A DNA stretch of 64,000 nt. It comes from Gracilariopsis chorda (lineage: Eukaryota; Rhodophyta; Florideophyceae; Gracilariales; Gracilariaceae). Below the pieces are notes generated by a model. It was given only the letters and a program-made list of their open reading frames with translations, ran no database searches and was not told the origin of the DNA. Of the stretch, positions 20,582-29,752 are shown piece by piece. The DNA lies in assembly GCA_003194525.1 (NCBI GenBank), contig NBIV01000135.1:1-64000 (forward strand). Direction: 5' to 3'. Position 1 is the stretch's first letter. Each line of letters begins with the position of its first letter. Position numbers and translations under genes: made by a program.

Positions 20582-22633
20582 TCACAAGTCCTCTAAGAGG
20601 CCGCTTGATCTCAGGCATGAAGAAACGTGTGACTCAAGCTTATCTCGATGCATTTGAATGTCACAAAGCGGGCAATTGGTCAAAGATGACGCGTTGATAC
20701 TGCTGGTGTTGTTCTTAGGATTGTTGCGTGAACCCCTATTGATCACACTTTCACGCTCTTCCTCCTCCTCTATATCGGCGAGTACGGAAGGAATGTTAGA
20801 CTCTGTCAAACAAGTGTGCACATGAGCATCGAATTTGAAGCTGGAAACAATTCTGTCACATATGGGGCACTTGCTTCGGTCTGTTGATATCTCGTTTCGT
20901 TCTCTTCGCGCGTCACCCTGATTGTGAATTTCTTGCCTTTCAGTCGGTCCTGAAACAACTGGTTGTATCAGATTCGGTGTAGTCCTTTTCTCACTTTGCC
21001 ACACAGGTTTCGGTACTATGCAAGTTCCTTGTTTGGCTGGAACAGGATCTTTCTTCCGTGCGTTTCCGTTTGGTGCTTCTGCAGCGTTTGAAGACAAGGG
21101 AAACTTAAGTAACTCTTCAGCTTTCCGACTAAGGTACATGTCACCTTCTTCTGTCACGACTGCATCGCGTCGAATTGATTCAAACAGCTGCGCCTGCTGC
21201 ATCTTGAGTTGCTTGGCGGCACTAAAAAAGGAAAACGGTTCGTTGCTGTCCTGAAAACCTAGAAGAGCGGACAGTTTAGCTTTTGCTCGCTTCTCCCATT
21301 CGACAGGTCCTTCCTCTTTCAATATAGATTCCAGAGCCGGCTGAAGGTCGGTAGCATCAGCACGTTTCGAAGCTTCTTCCGCAGAAAACGTGTTAAAGTC
21401 AAATGCTGCAGCCAAATCTTTGAATGTCTTTTCGGATGGGTGCATGGCTATATCAACTAAGGCATCAACATCGATAACGCTTTCCATCAGAACTTCTGTT
21501 TCGGTTTTGAAACGCTTCGAAGGGTTTTTTGTACTAGAACCTGATGAACGTCTGAGCTGCTCAGTTCTTGGTGTTGTTGACTCGGGAATTGCCATTGTAT
21601 CCATCTCCTTTCGTTTGTTTCCAGAAACGTTTGGGGAAATGCGGTCCTCAGTGTTAGATATTACAATGTCAATTTCTTCATTCGAGGAACGCGTAGCAGC
21701 ATCGACTTGTGTGAAAGCATCTGGTGGGATGCATGTTTCTAGATGGTTGCTTAAAAGTTCTTTGTCAACCCGAACACTACACACAGGACAATCCATTCTA
21801 CCCTTCTTCTTCGCTGAAGCTTTAGTCATCATCTGATCGATACGAAAGGTTTTCATAACACCTTTCGCCGTTGACTTGTGCCTTGAGTTCGAGTCCACAG
21901 CAATGGCGCCGAATTTAGGTGCACGTTTTGTCTTCGCCTTTTTCTTTTCCGGGCCTGCAATCTTGACAAAAACGCCCTTGCATTTTTGTGAATGAGATGG
22001 CCACCACGGATCTGTCGGAGCCGGCGCCCGATTCATAGAACGCTTTATGAGCCTCCCACAGCCATCGCAACGCCAGTGATGAACTCGGTAGAGATCAACC
22101 TCCTCGTTAAACGTGTGGTACGGTGTTATGTACACGCCTCGCTCATTGCTGTTTATGCGATTCGCATGCGCCATGAACATTGGACCATGCCCATCTGGTC
22201 CATCCCGTTTTGCGCCCTGTGTTAAAAACAAAAACGCGTGTATCATTTCGTGTAACAATGTGCTTTTCAAGTCGGATATGGGTCTTAGCTTTAGAAGCGG
22301 TTCAGATAGAGCGATTCGACATCCAGTCCTCTGGAACGTACATGTTCCAGCGCAGAGTTTCATACGCTGAGAGTACTCGACATAAGTATGTGTGATACCG
22401 TTGGAAAAATGCTTTCGATTGTACTGTTGAAAAAGTGCGTGAACATCTGGACATGGATCGACAAGGTCTTCTTCTGTTATCCCTGCATGCGGAATAGAAG
22501 CGATGGAAGGTGAAAGAAAGTCCTTTCGTGGAGGTTCCCTTCGTACTCGAACAGGTTGAATTTGCTCGGCTTCATCATCATCAATGATGATGACAGTGTC
22601 ATCCGCGATGTTTTTGGGCCCATTTCGCAGCAT
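20582..22633 (-). CDS. SPRTN: SPRTN/Spartan-like DNA-dependent metalloprotease, 683 aa
   Basis: This is a probable protease for DNA-protein crosslinks and replication-coupled repair in the nucleus. An SprT domain (about residues 60-225) carries HEMIH (128-132) with a third His in GHGPMF (His149), the zinc-binding catalytic triad with Glu129. It is followed by the SprT zinc ribbon (Cys189, Cys192, His214, Cys218). Three Rad18-type UBZ4 ubiquitin-binding fingers follow at about 282-301, 589-608 and 654-673 (CPxC...HxxxC). The amino terminus has TVIIIDDDEAE (13-23), a typical SUMO-interacting motif. Animal SPRTN usually has one UBZ. The middle (310-580) is low complexity. The gene has no intron. 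The catalytic motif makes the family call strong. Confidence 0.92.
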   Translation of the reverse strand: MLRNGPKNIADDTVIIIDDDEAEQIQPVRVRREPPRKDFLSPSIASIPHAGITEEDLVDPCPDVHALFQQYNRKHFSNGITHTYVEYSQRMKLCAGTCTFQRTGCRIALSEPLLKLRPISDLKSTLLHEMIHAFLFLTQGAKRDGPDGHGPMFMAHANRINSNERGVYITPYHTFNEEVDLYRVHHWRCDGCGRLIKRSMNRAPAPTDPWWPSHSQKCKGVFVKIAGPEKKKAKTKRAPKFGAIAVDSNSRHKSTAKGVMKTFRIDQMMTKASAKKKGRMDCPVCSVRVDKELLSNHLETCIPPDAFTQVDAATRSSNEEIDIVISNTEDRISPNVSGNKRKEMDTMAIPESTTPRTEQLRRSSGSSTKNPSKRFKTETEVLMESVIDVDALVDIAMHPSEKTFKDLAAAFDFNTFSAEEASKRADATDLQPALESILKEEGPVEWEKRAKAKLSALLGFQDSNEPFSFFSAAKQLKMQQAQLFESIRRDAVVTEEGDMYLSRKAEELLKFPLSSNAAEAPNGNARKKDPVPAKQGTCIVPKPVWQSEKRTTPNLIQPVVSGPTERQEIHNQGDARRERNEISTDRSKCPICDRIVSSFKFDAHVHTCLTESNIPSVLADIEEEEERESVINRGSRNNPKNNTSSINASSLTNCPLCDIQMHRDKLESHVSSCLRSSGLLEDL

Positions 22634-24346
22634 GCTTCGTCGGCCGCTTTATTCTACGCTGAGTCATAGCATGACAGCCGTTAAACCCTTAGGGTATTCA
22701 CAAGTGCTGAGACCTTTGCGTGAGCATTGCAGCCTGCGGAGTTTCTTCGATAGATAAATAGATTCGTAGCGGGTCAACGACTTGCTTTTTCAAAAATAAG
22801 GTGAAGGCGAAATCTAGTTTCAGTTCAGCTCCGTGTGAGCGATCGCTTTACAGTGTTTTTGGGATAGAGGAGTGTGCTGCGCCAAAAACTTGTGCCGCAC
22901 AAGAAGGCGAAGCGGAAGGCGGCTGGCGTGTGTGTTTCTGTGTGTTCATCACACGTTGTGATGTACGACCAAGTACGATGCCGTTGGGGCGAAGCACGTT
23001 GCACCTGACAGATAAATCAACTACTGCGCGCCTGGAAAACCCAAAATCATTGGGTCGCAGTTGCATTCCCAACACGCTGACTCATTGTCAATCAGACTGA
23101 TTCTTGACGTCACCAGTACACGAACCGTGATACCCTTGTGCTTATCATCGGAGCATTCCTGTAACCCTTTACCAAAGGATACCTACATCATGTTCATCAT
23201 GCAGCCATCCTTTGGTAAAGGGTTTCTCTGGAAGAATGTTTCTCTTGCTCTCCACTTCTACGGTTCAACTTCAGCCATATGGAAACCTTGCACATGTCAT
23301 TTATGTTTCACAACGAGCGCTCACCAAAGAAATTGATCACCCCCTAGTGTCTCGCTGCTACGTGCCAATCGTTCGAGGAGATCCTATACCCTGTATATAT
23401 GAACAACAGAACTCGTTGGAATTCAGTTTACGCTTCCAGCCAACAGATAAGTATGGTGCATATATGTAACCCAAGCGAGTCCAAGACCTGTTTATTGACG
23501 GAGCCACAGGTAACGTGATTCATGCCCTTCAATAAACATTGCAAGCAGCTCCTCGCGTTGTTATCTCTTTGTAATAAGCACTCTGGTAGCCCTAAATTAG
23601 CATTTATGTAGGCAGCTGGCGCATACCTCATTGTTCTAACCACTTCGAGGAGAATCATATGGAACCTTCCCCCGCCTCATTTAGAAACAAATTCGATCGT
23701 TTCTCATGACGAACGTATCAACCTTATTGTTTACCCTGCTTTGGGTGACGTAGACGCAGGTTTGTGACGAGAATCGATAGTTATTGTTATAAACCGTTTT
23801 CCCCCGGTTCACGAATTCCAAAGCTGGAAAGAAAGGGGTTGTCGGACGCAAACAATTTGCTTGCAGAAGTCTTCTTTTCTTCTTTCTTTACTGTGGGCCC
23901 TTCATGTCTAATTTCAACATAAGGGTAAAACGTATCTGGTTAAAGATAGTTTTCTCTCCGCAGGAAACCAAGGAATTTCTGCGGCCACTGCTTCGTTGTT
24001 CAGTTAACCTCAAAACTTTTTCTATAAGAAGCACTACGCCTGCACCAGGGTTCGAGGTTTGTATTGATATCTTGCGGGACGTGTGGGTAAAGGATAGAGT
24101 CTCTCTCTATCTGTATATATAGAGAGATATAGAATAGATGGAACATGGTCAGAGAAGTTCTTTTCTCTCTCTCTCTCTTGACAGCGGCCGAAGTCTAATT
24201 CTTACATGACGCAGATCGTTTCTTCTTAAAGACACGTTTTCTCAGTGGCTTTCTCACCGGACATCGTAATAGGAAGTGCTCAACGTCGAAAAACACTCCA
24301 GCCCTGCAAGTACAAACTAGTCTCTTCTTGAGTAGATAAGAGCATA
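22634..24346. other. Intergenic, about 1.7 kb
   Basis: No gene is supported here. The stretch contains a perfect hairpin at 23,163-23,224 and a run of short CT/TA-rich repeats near 24,095-24,180. The left end is the likely promoter of the SPRTN-like gene. Confidence 0.45.
23163..23224. repeat. Perfect 18-bp inverted repeat (hairpin)
   Basis: AACCCTTTACCAAAGGAT at 23,163-23,180 is matched exactly by its reverse complement at 23,207-23,224, leaving a 26-base loop that itself repeats CATCATG. A related but imperfect pair (GGTAAAGGGTT and ACCCTTGGTAAA) lies at about 52,676-52,714. It could be the end of a small palindromic transposon or an RNA hairpin. Confidence 0.75.
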
Positions 24347-25240
24347 TCTGACGAGGACGGACACGTGCTTCGAGTGCGAATACTAGAATGTTGGAACGGT
24401 AGGTGGGGGAGGTTATTTAATCTGGTGGAAAAGAAGAACCGAACCTCAAACAGGAATAGTCCCAGTTGGGATAGGGGTCTGCTCGTACACTGCAGAGCTA
24501 GCAGCGTTCCGGCGAGCCCTATCCGAAATTGCTGTGAAAGTTTGCTGTGGCTGGAGAGGGACAATCAGATATGCTACGGACTCGAAAAGCCTCGTTCAAG
24601 GCTTGCAAACATCCCAACGACGCCAAACACGCCAGCTACAGGACATCTCTGAATGCATGACATTGATAACTAACTATTGCCAGTGTCAAGTTGTTTGGAT
24701 ACCGGGACACTGCGGGTTACCACGAAACGAAGCTGCCGACGAACTTGCAAAGCAGAGCCTTGGTCTCCCCTTAGCGCAGCAGCTCCGGAAAGAGATCGAC
24801 TTCCTGGAAGTGAAACAGAGAACCGGCGTCCGTCTTACTAGCAAAGAGCCAGTAAGCGAAGTCCCAGAGACACTATCAATGGTATTGACTCTAAGGAGGG
24901 CGCATACAGCCCTGTCGCAGATATTTCCAGGTCACGTTCCGACGCTACATCCAGTCTCCACTTTTCTCAACAACAGGAAATGTTTCTGCCCGCTAGGATG
25001 TGGGCTCAACATACTTAATAGTGTAGACCATTTCGTTTTAAGATGCCGCCGAAGAGCGGCATCCCGGCGTCGAGAGCTCCCGCCTTTCCGAGAGAGACAG
25101 GGCTCTGACGCCGAATCAATAGTATGGACATGGCCAGAAAAGCTGTTGGTATATCTAGAGAGAGAGAGGTTCTTCTCAATGTAACCCCTACCGTAGTCTT
25201 GGAATTAGAGACGCGAGCTCATATAAACACACCCACACAC
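24347..25240 (+). mobile_element. 5'-truncated LINE, copy 1 (RNase H and C-terminal end)
   Basis: This is the 3' end of a non-LTR retrotransposon. Translation gives an RNase H domain (YTAELAAFRRAL with Glu, YATDSKSLVQGL with Asp, VVWIPGHCGLPRNEAADELAK with the last Asp) followed by a carboxy-terminal Cys/His cluster (CPLGCG...DHFVLRC). The protein ends WPEKLLVYLERERFFSM at 25,184, then a short 3' tail with a CA-rich repeat. The upstream part, including the first catalytic Asp of RNase H, RT and endonuclease, is missing, and a stop interrupts the frame near 24,418. It is bounded by the 11-bp repeat and is a dead 5'-truncated insertion. Confidence 0.85.
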
Positions 25241-25251
25241 ATAAGAGCATA

Positions 25252-25742
25252 CCGCTGGCAGACCAAGAGAAGGTTCCGTTGGACTTTCTTGAAGTTCAGC
25301 AGAGGCTTAAGCTCCATCTTGTTACTTAACCGCCAGTTCATAATGTCCCGGAATCGCTCGAAGAAGATATCACTCTTAGGGCTGCGCAGACAGCTCTATC
25401 ACAGGTTTTTGTGGGACATGCGACAGGGTTACACCCTGTTTCTACCTACTTGCTTCGTAGAAAGAGCTACTGCCCCCTAGTAGAGCTAAGGCATAGAGTT
25501 GAAAATACCGCTGATCACTTTGTCATGAGGTGTAGAAAACGTCCAGGCGAGACACGTTCCCGTCTGCAGACTCTGCACGAGAAAGACAAGGAGTTGGAGT
25601 ATCGGAAATAGTGAAGAAATGGCCGGAAAGGTTGTTGGAATTCTTGTGCAGAGAGGGATTCATCAAAAAGAGTACCTACCACGCTGTCGGAATTAGTGGC
25701 GTGCGCCCGTAAAAATACATACATACATACATACATACATAC
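25252..25742 (+). mobile_element. 5'-truncated LINE, copy 2
   Basis: This is a second, diverged 3' end of the same kind. It reads GHATGLHPVSTYLLRRKSYC then DHFVMRCRKR, matching GHVPTLHPVSTFLNNRKCFC and DHFVLRCRRR of copy 1, then WPERLLEFLCREGFIKK. Its 3' tail ends in an ATAC microsatellite that abuts the third copy of the 11-bp repeat. The frame is interrupted by stops (for example near 25,330) and a frameshift. It is shorter than copy 1 at its 5' end. Confidence 0.85.
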
Positions 25743-25744
25743 AT
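25715..25744. repeat. (ATAC)n microsatellite tail of LINE copy 2
   Basis: About seven ATAC units end directly at the target-site repeat. LINEs with simple-repeat rather than poly(A) tails are well known. Confidence 0.85.
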
Positions 25745-25839
25745 AAGAGCATAGAGGATGCAATAAGGAGGGTTTCCTACAGCCAACTCCTGGAGAGCCA
25801 CTTCTGATTCTCTTTGCAGAACTAATTTTTCAATCCTTC

Positions 25840-25940
25840 TGGGACAGCCTTTAGCAGCGCTTGACTTCTTTTCACTTTAACCCCTACCGTGGTCTTGGAA
25901 TTAGAGACACGAGCTCATATAAAAGCACACACACACACAG
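25840..25940 (+). mobile_element. LINE 3' tail, copy 3
   Basis: AACCCCTACCGTGGTCTTGG and the following sequence to an (AC)n tract repeat the 3' tail of LINE copy 1 (25,183-25,240) with few changes. Only the very end of the coding region is present. Confidence 0.7.
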
Positions 25941-26988
25941 ATTCTAAACTTTGTCCGTATGTCGGATCCTGAGTAGCCATTTTTATCAACAAGCGTTACC
26001 TCGGTTTCGTTGATTGTGTTTAGAGTGGCGGGAAGACAATAACCACACTTCAATAACCCGGCAACGATGGAGGAAAGACGAATTACAACCATCTCGAAAC
26101 CAGTTGATATCTCCAGATATTTTGCACGAGGGTGGAAAGCTTCCCAAGTGGACCAATGATTTGCACGAAAACATCTACCCATGATATTTGGAAGGAAAAG
26201 GTAAGATAGAAGGCCGAAGAGTTCGACCGCTAGTAAGCGTGAAAGGTTAACGTCGTCGTGATAGCAGCAAGAGCGTGTGTAGGGAAAGCCATCCATCTCA
26301 CTTCGAAAGATCGCTGTGGCTTGCGCTTGAAGTGGTTTGCGAGTGCGGGGCAAATACGTACCCTTGCTAGCCCCCTACACTACACTTCTTCTTCGTTTTT
26401 GACAGTAACCAAGAATTCCCTGGTCTCCGTGGGAGACCCGCGCGCGAGCCCGTTTCGTTCCGGCCGCTTAACCGCGACTCGGATTCAGACACACCACGTG
26501 AACTACACTACATTTGTCAGACTGAGAGGGATATCAGGGGAATTAGGGATAGGGGCGTGCTCCATTAGCACTCTTCCACTTGCGCGGGTCCGGTTCTCAT
26601 ACGAGTGCTTGCTGCAGACAAGTGACCCAGTCCTCTCCGATAGTTTCTTGCTCCAATTCGGACACGGGAGACTCGAGATTCTTCGCCTCCTTCCGGACAA
26701 ACAAGCAAACCAGTTGGGTGTTTCAGAGCTGAGAACACAGCAAACGTCGTCCAGAGACTGAGCAAGGCTGCTACTGAGAATTGGGGTATTCCATTTCTCT
26801 ATATTGCCTACGAGCAAAAACTGAGCCGGGACAAATATCTGAATATTAGTTCAGGAATCACCCCAGCGTCAAGAAGGGTAAGAATACTACGACCTGCTCG
26901 ATATCATTGGAGAACATCTGTTTCTCACCGGCCTCTCCGTACAAGAATTGATACCTGTACAACGCGACGTGGTACGTCATATTCTACA
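25941..26988. other. Intergenic, about 1.05 kb
   Basis: No recognised gene. The frame of the following LON-domain gene is open without an ATG from about 26,644, so an unrecognised upstream exon cannot be excluded. Confidence 0.4.
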
Positions 26989-27918
26989 ATGGAATCGTTG
27001 TGTTGGATCAACTGTCCCTGGCCACGCGGATCCGCAGGGCGGGTATCATTAGCGACCGACAAATCTCCAATGTACAGGATCCAACTGCAACATTCTAGGA
27101 GGCGCCGACCACGAAATCACCATGGACAGATACTTTCTGCATCCGAACCCAACATGCAATCACAAGAACCTCAGCAGCTTGTGCTACCTGTAATATCCGT
27201 GCCGGGCGAAAATTCTTTGATGGCACCTGGTGAAGTTCGTCAACTATCCTTGGACTACGAGTTATTTCAGTCCATGTTGCAGGGAGGGTCCACGTTCTTC
27301 GGGTGCGTGAGTGCGAAAGACTGCAAAAATGGAGTCCTTGGCATCAGTGGAGCACTGCTTACCGTATTGGCAGTGAAAAGTATAGAACAAGGAGAGTTAC
27401 CTCGCGTGCTGATTGAGTGTCGGTGTAGTGGAAGATTGTCTGTGCTCAGCGCTGCCACGGAATCATCGACTGAGAATCTGGATTTCGTTCGTGTCCAGAA
27501 GGTGAAGGACGAGTCTGAAGATAGCATATCAGAGAGAAGGGAAGTTGCTCAATTGGAATGGGCTCTGTGGAAGTCATGCAAAGAAGTAGTCGGGCTTGTT
27601 AGAAAACTTCAGAACGGCGTTGTTAAAGCTAGAGCCGTTGAGCTAGAATTATCTGTGTGGGCTCCCAGAGAGTATGACAGAGATATTGAAGAACACGAAT
27701 GGGAATCTACTCCGCAGGTAACTAGACAGGTGTATTGGGAAAGGGCGGAGTGCTTCAGTTTTGGTGTACTTCGATGGATGGAAGGGGACGAGGAGCTAAT
27801 GAGAAAGGCGCGGAGAATGACAAACACTGCAGACAGACTGCGCATGGCTTTGCTGTTCGTTGATGAAAAGAAAGCTAAGACCTACGCCCAACTGAGTCTG
27901 AAGAACGCACTAAGTTGA
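26989..27918 (+). CDS. LON substrate-binding-domain protein, 309 aa
   Basis: From about residue 64 the protein has the pattern of the Lon amino-terminal domain (PF02190): LVLPVISVPGE, APGEVRQLSLDYELFQSML, FFGCVS, then LLTVLAVKSIEQGELPRVLIECRC. No AAA+ ATPase or Lon protease domain follows, so it is a solo LON-domain protein like those in plant and algal plastids, which are of similar length. Residues 1-60 are rich in Arg, Ser and His and could be a transit peptide. The carboxy-terminal half is helical and charged. The start is the first ATG of the open frame. A possible poly(A) signal ATTAAA lies at 27,941. Function in the family is poorly known. The call is moderate because the match is by pattern only. 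Confidence 0.65.
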   Translation: MESLCWINCPWPRGSAGRVSLATDKSPMYRIQLQHSRRRRPRNHHGQILSASEPNMQSQEPQQLVLPVISVPGENSLMAPGEVRQLSLDYELFQSMLQGGSTFFGCVSAKDCKNGVLGISGALLTVLAVKSIEQGELPRVLIECRCSGRLSVLSAATESSTENLDFVRVQKVKDESEDSISERREVAQLEWALWKSCKEVVGLVRKLQNGVVKARAVELELSVWAPREYDRDIEEHEWESTPQVTRQVYWERAECFSFGVLRWMEGDEELMRKARRMTNTADRLRMALLFVDEKKAKTYAQLSLKNALS

Positions 27919-28533
27919 GACCTGTATGTTTGATTGTACCATTAAACTTGGGTTCATAACCAGTATTTTTAGTGAACTGCGTCGAAAAACCTTGCTCACC
28001 ACATTGCTACAGTAAGAACTGCAAGTGTATTACGTCGGGAGGGCAGAAATCTAATCGTAGTTTCGATGTGTCGCATGTTTTAACAACTGAAGGAAAGTCG
28101 GTGAGGAAAATTTCCAGGCACTCTCGTCGACATGAATGCTTATGTATCTTTGGGGTTTGTACATTTCTTGTCCCAAATGCAATCCTTCGCGGCGACCACT
28201 TGGATTGAGCATCCTACACAGGTGTCCATGGATTAAAGTTCCGTGGACTGAAAGCCAATGATGAGTAGATTTCATGATCATGAGGCTTCATGAAGAGGGG
28301 TCAAAGAAGATCACATGGTCAAACTTTTTTCAGGATAATCCAGTTTCTTGATTTCGACGGTGAGAAAATTCTTGAGCTGAACCTGTTCGAAACAATGAAT
28401 TTGATCAGGCAGCAGCAGCTGCGAGGTTATCAGAAGCGAGAGCATAGGTCATTCCCTGTCTATCTGCGATAACGCACCGATACCAGCGAATCGGAGTAGA
28501 AGGTTGGACTGAATCATCACTCCATCTGCTGAA
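27919..28533. other. Intergenic, about 0.6 kb
   Basis: Apart from the ATTAAA at 27,941 I see no gene or clear motif here. Confidence 0.45.
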
Positions 28534-29619
28534 ATGTCTTATTCTGAGAGCGCTTACCTCAAGACTGGACCTAGAGCTATGCGAACGCAAGGATTACGCG
28601 CAGACCTCAGGGTACTCGTGAGCGTACCTCAGACGTGTGCGTTCTTCTCAACTCCAATCGTATTTCCAATCCCTAGTTTAACGACCCGTGCTGGGCATGG
28701 AACTGTCCGGCGCTCACATTCGAAGGGTGGTCTACCTGTCACATGCAGCAACATACCGATCGGAGTGGTGGTACGCCGCGCTCGTCGATCAGATATAGCC
28801 AACGCCGTTGGAGTGCTGTCTCGAGCATTTGCACGAGAGGAGGGGTTCGCGCGGAAAACGGCGAGCTCGCCGATAGGACGAATGTTAGGAGCAAGGCGCT
28901 CACTACGTCTGATTGAGTTCTTCTCAAGGATAGAATTTGCAAAACAACTACGAAGTCGCATCAAGGAGAGTGGTGATGAGCTCACGGCTCACGCTCTTCT
29001 GGTGGCTGTTGAACCGCAGAATGGTACGTTTTCGAGCACAGACAAGATAACTAGTCTTTCCCGTCGCTAACCGCATTCGCCCTTGACAGATAAAATAGTG
29101 GGGTGCGTTGAAATGGGCGCCGTGGATGCAAAAAGCGTCATGCAGAAAGGGGTGGAGGACCAGATTCGTGCATGGTCTCGCGGCGGCGTCCGCTGCGAAG
29201 GCGACGTTTACATGGGCAACCTGGCCGTGGCCGGTGGATGGCGGCGACGGGGAGTGGGCGGTAAACTAGTCTCTGCAGTGATGGACGAGGCGCGAGATCT
29301 TTGGGACGCGCGTATTGTATGGGCACATGTTGCGGACGAAAACAATCGGGCAAAGAGGTTGTACAAACGCTTGGGCTTCGGCTGCGCGGCGCAAGAACCG
29401 ACTTGGTACCCCGAGATAGGTCGAGAGCGACGATTGTTTCTTTACCGAAGTACCGAGGGAAACGCGGTAACTAACGAAGACTGGCGCAACGCTCGTGTGC
29501 TTGAGATGCGGAAGATGAACGTTCTAGAGTATTTGCGCTACTGTGTTTATGATTTGGGCCTTGCCAAAAAGCGAAATGAAGCTCGTATGCGCGATAATGA
29601 CTTGGACCGCCGCGCATGA
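28534..29619 (+). CDS. GNAT-family N-acetyltransferase, one intron, 339 aa
   Basis: This enzyme is predicted to move an acetyl group from acetyl-CoA to an amine. Exon 1 is 28,534-29,023 and exon 2 is 29,090-29,619. The 66-bp intron has GTACGT and TTGACAG ends and keeps the frame (…QN-D-KIVGC). The core has GNLAVAGGWRRRGVGGKLV (about residues 208-226), the RxxGxG acetyl-CoA loop, followed by AHVADENNRAKRLYKRLGF. The amino-terminal ~70 residues are rich in Ser, Thr and Arg with few acids, as in organelle transit peptides, and related plant enzymes are plastid acetyltransferases. The substrate is unknown. The kinase gene begins 133 bp downstream on the same strand. Confidence 0.82.
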
Positions 29620-29752
29620 CTTGGCAGTTCACCTCCGCATGTAACGGTCGAATCCGCACCCCAATTTGCAAACTTCGACAGCCTCCCTTCAAAATGCTGC
29701 CCTACCTCGACCATCCCGCTCACCGAACCAGTATGGTGCTCACTGTAGCACG

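Larger units (their letters stand above)
24336..25753. repeat. 11-bp target-site repeat, three copies around two LINE ends
   Basis: ATAAGAGCATA occurs at 24,336-24,346, 25,241-25,251 and 25,743-25,753, exactly at the borders of two LINE 3' fragments. This fits a target-site duplication used twice. Confidence 0.85.

Noticed and set aside
25923-26353. Minus-strand open frame of about 150 codons next to the LINE tails
   Set aside because: Its product has no recognisable motif and part of it lies in the LINE tail, so it is not supported as a gene.
26644-26988. Frame open upstream of the LON-domain gene
   Set aside because: It has no start codon and no recognised similarity. It may be a chance open stretch or a missed exon, so I did not add it to the gene.
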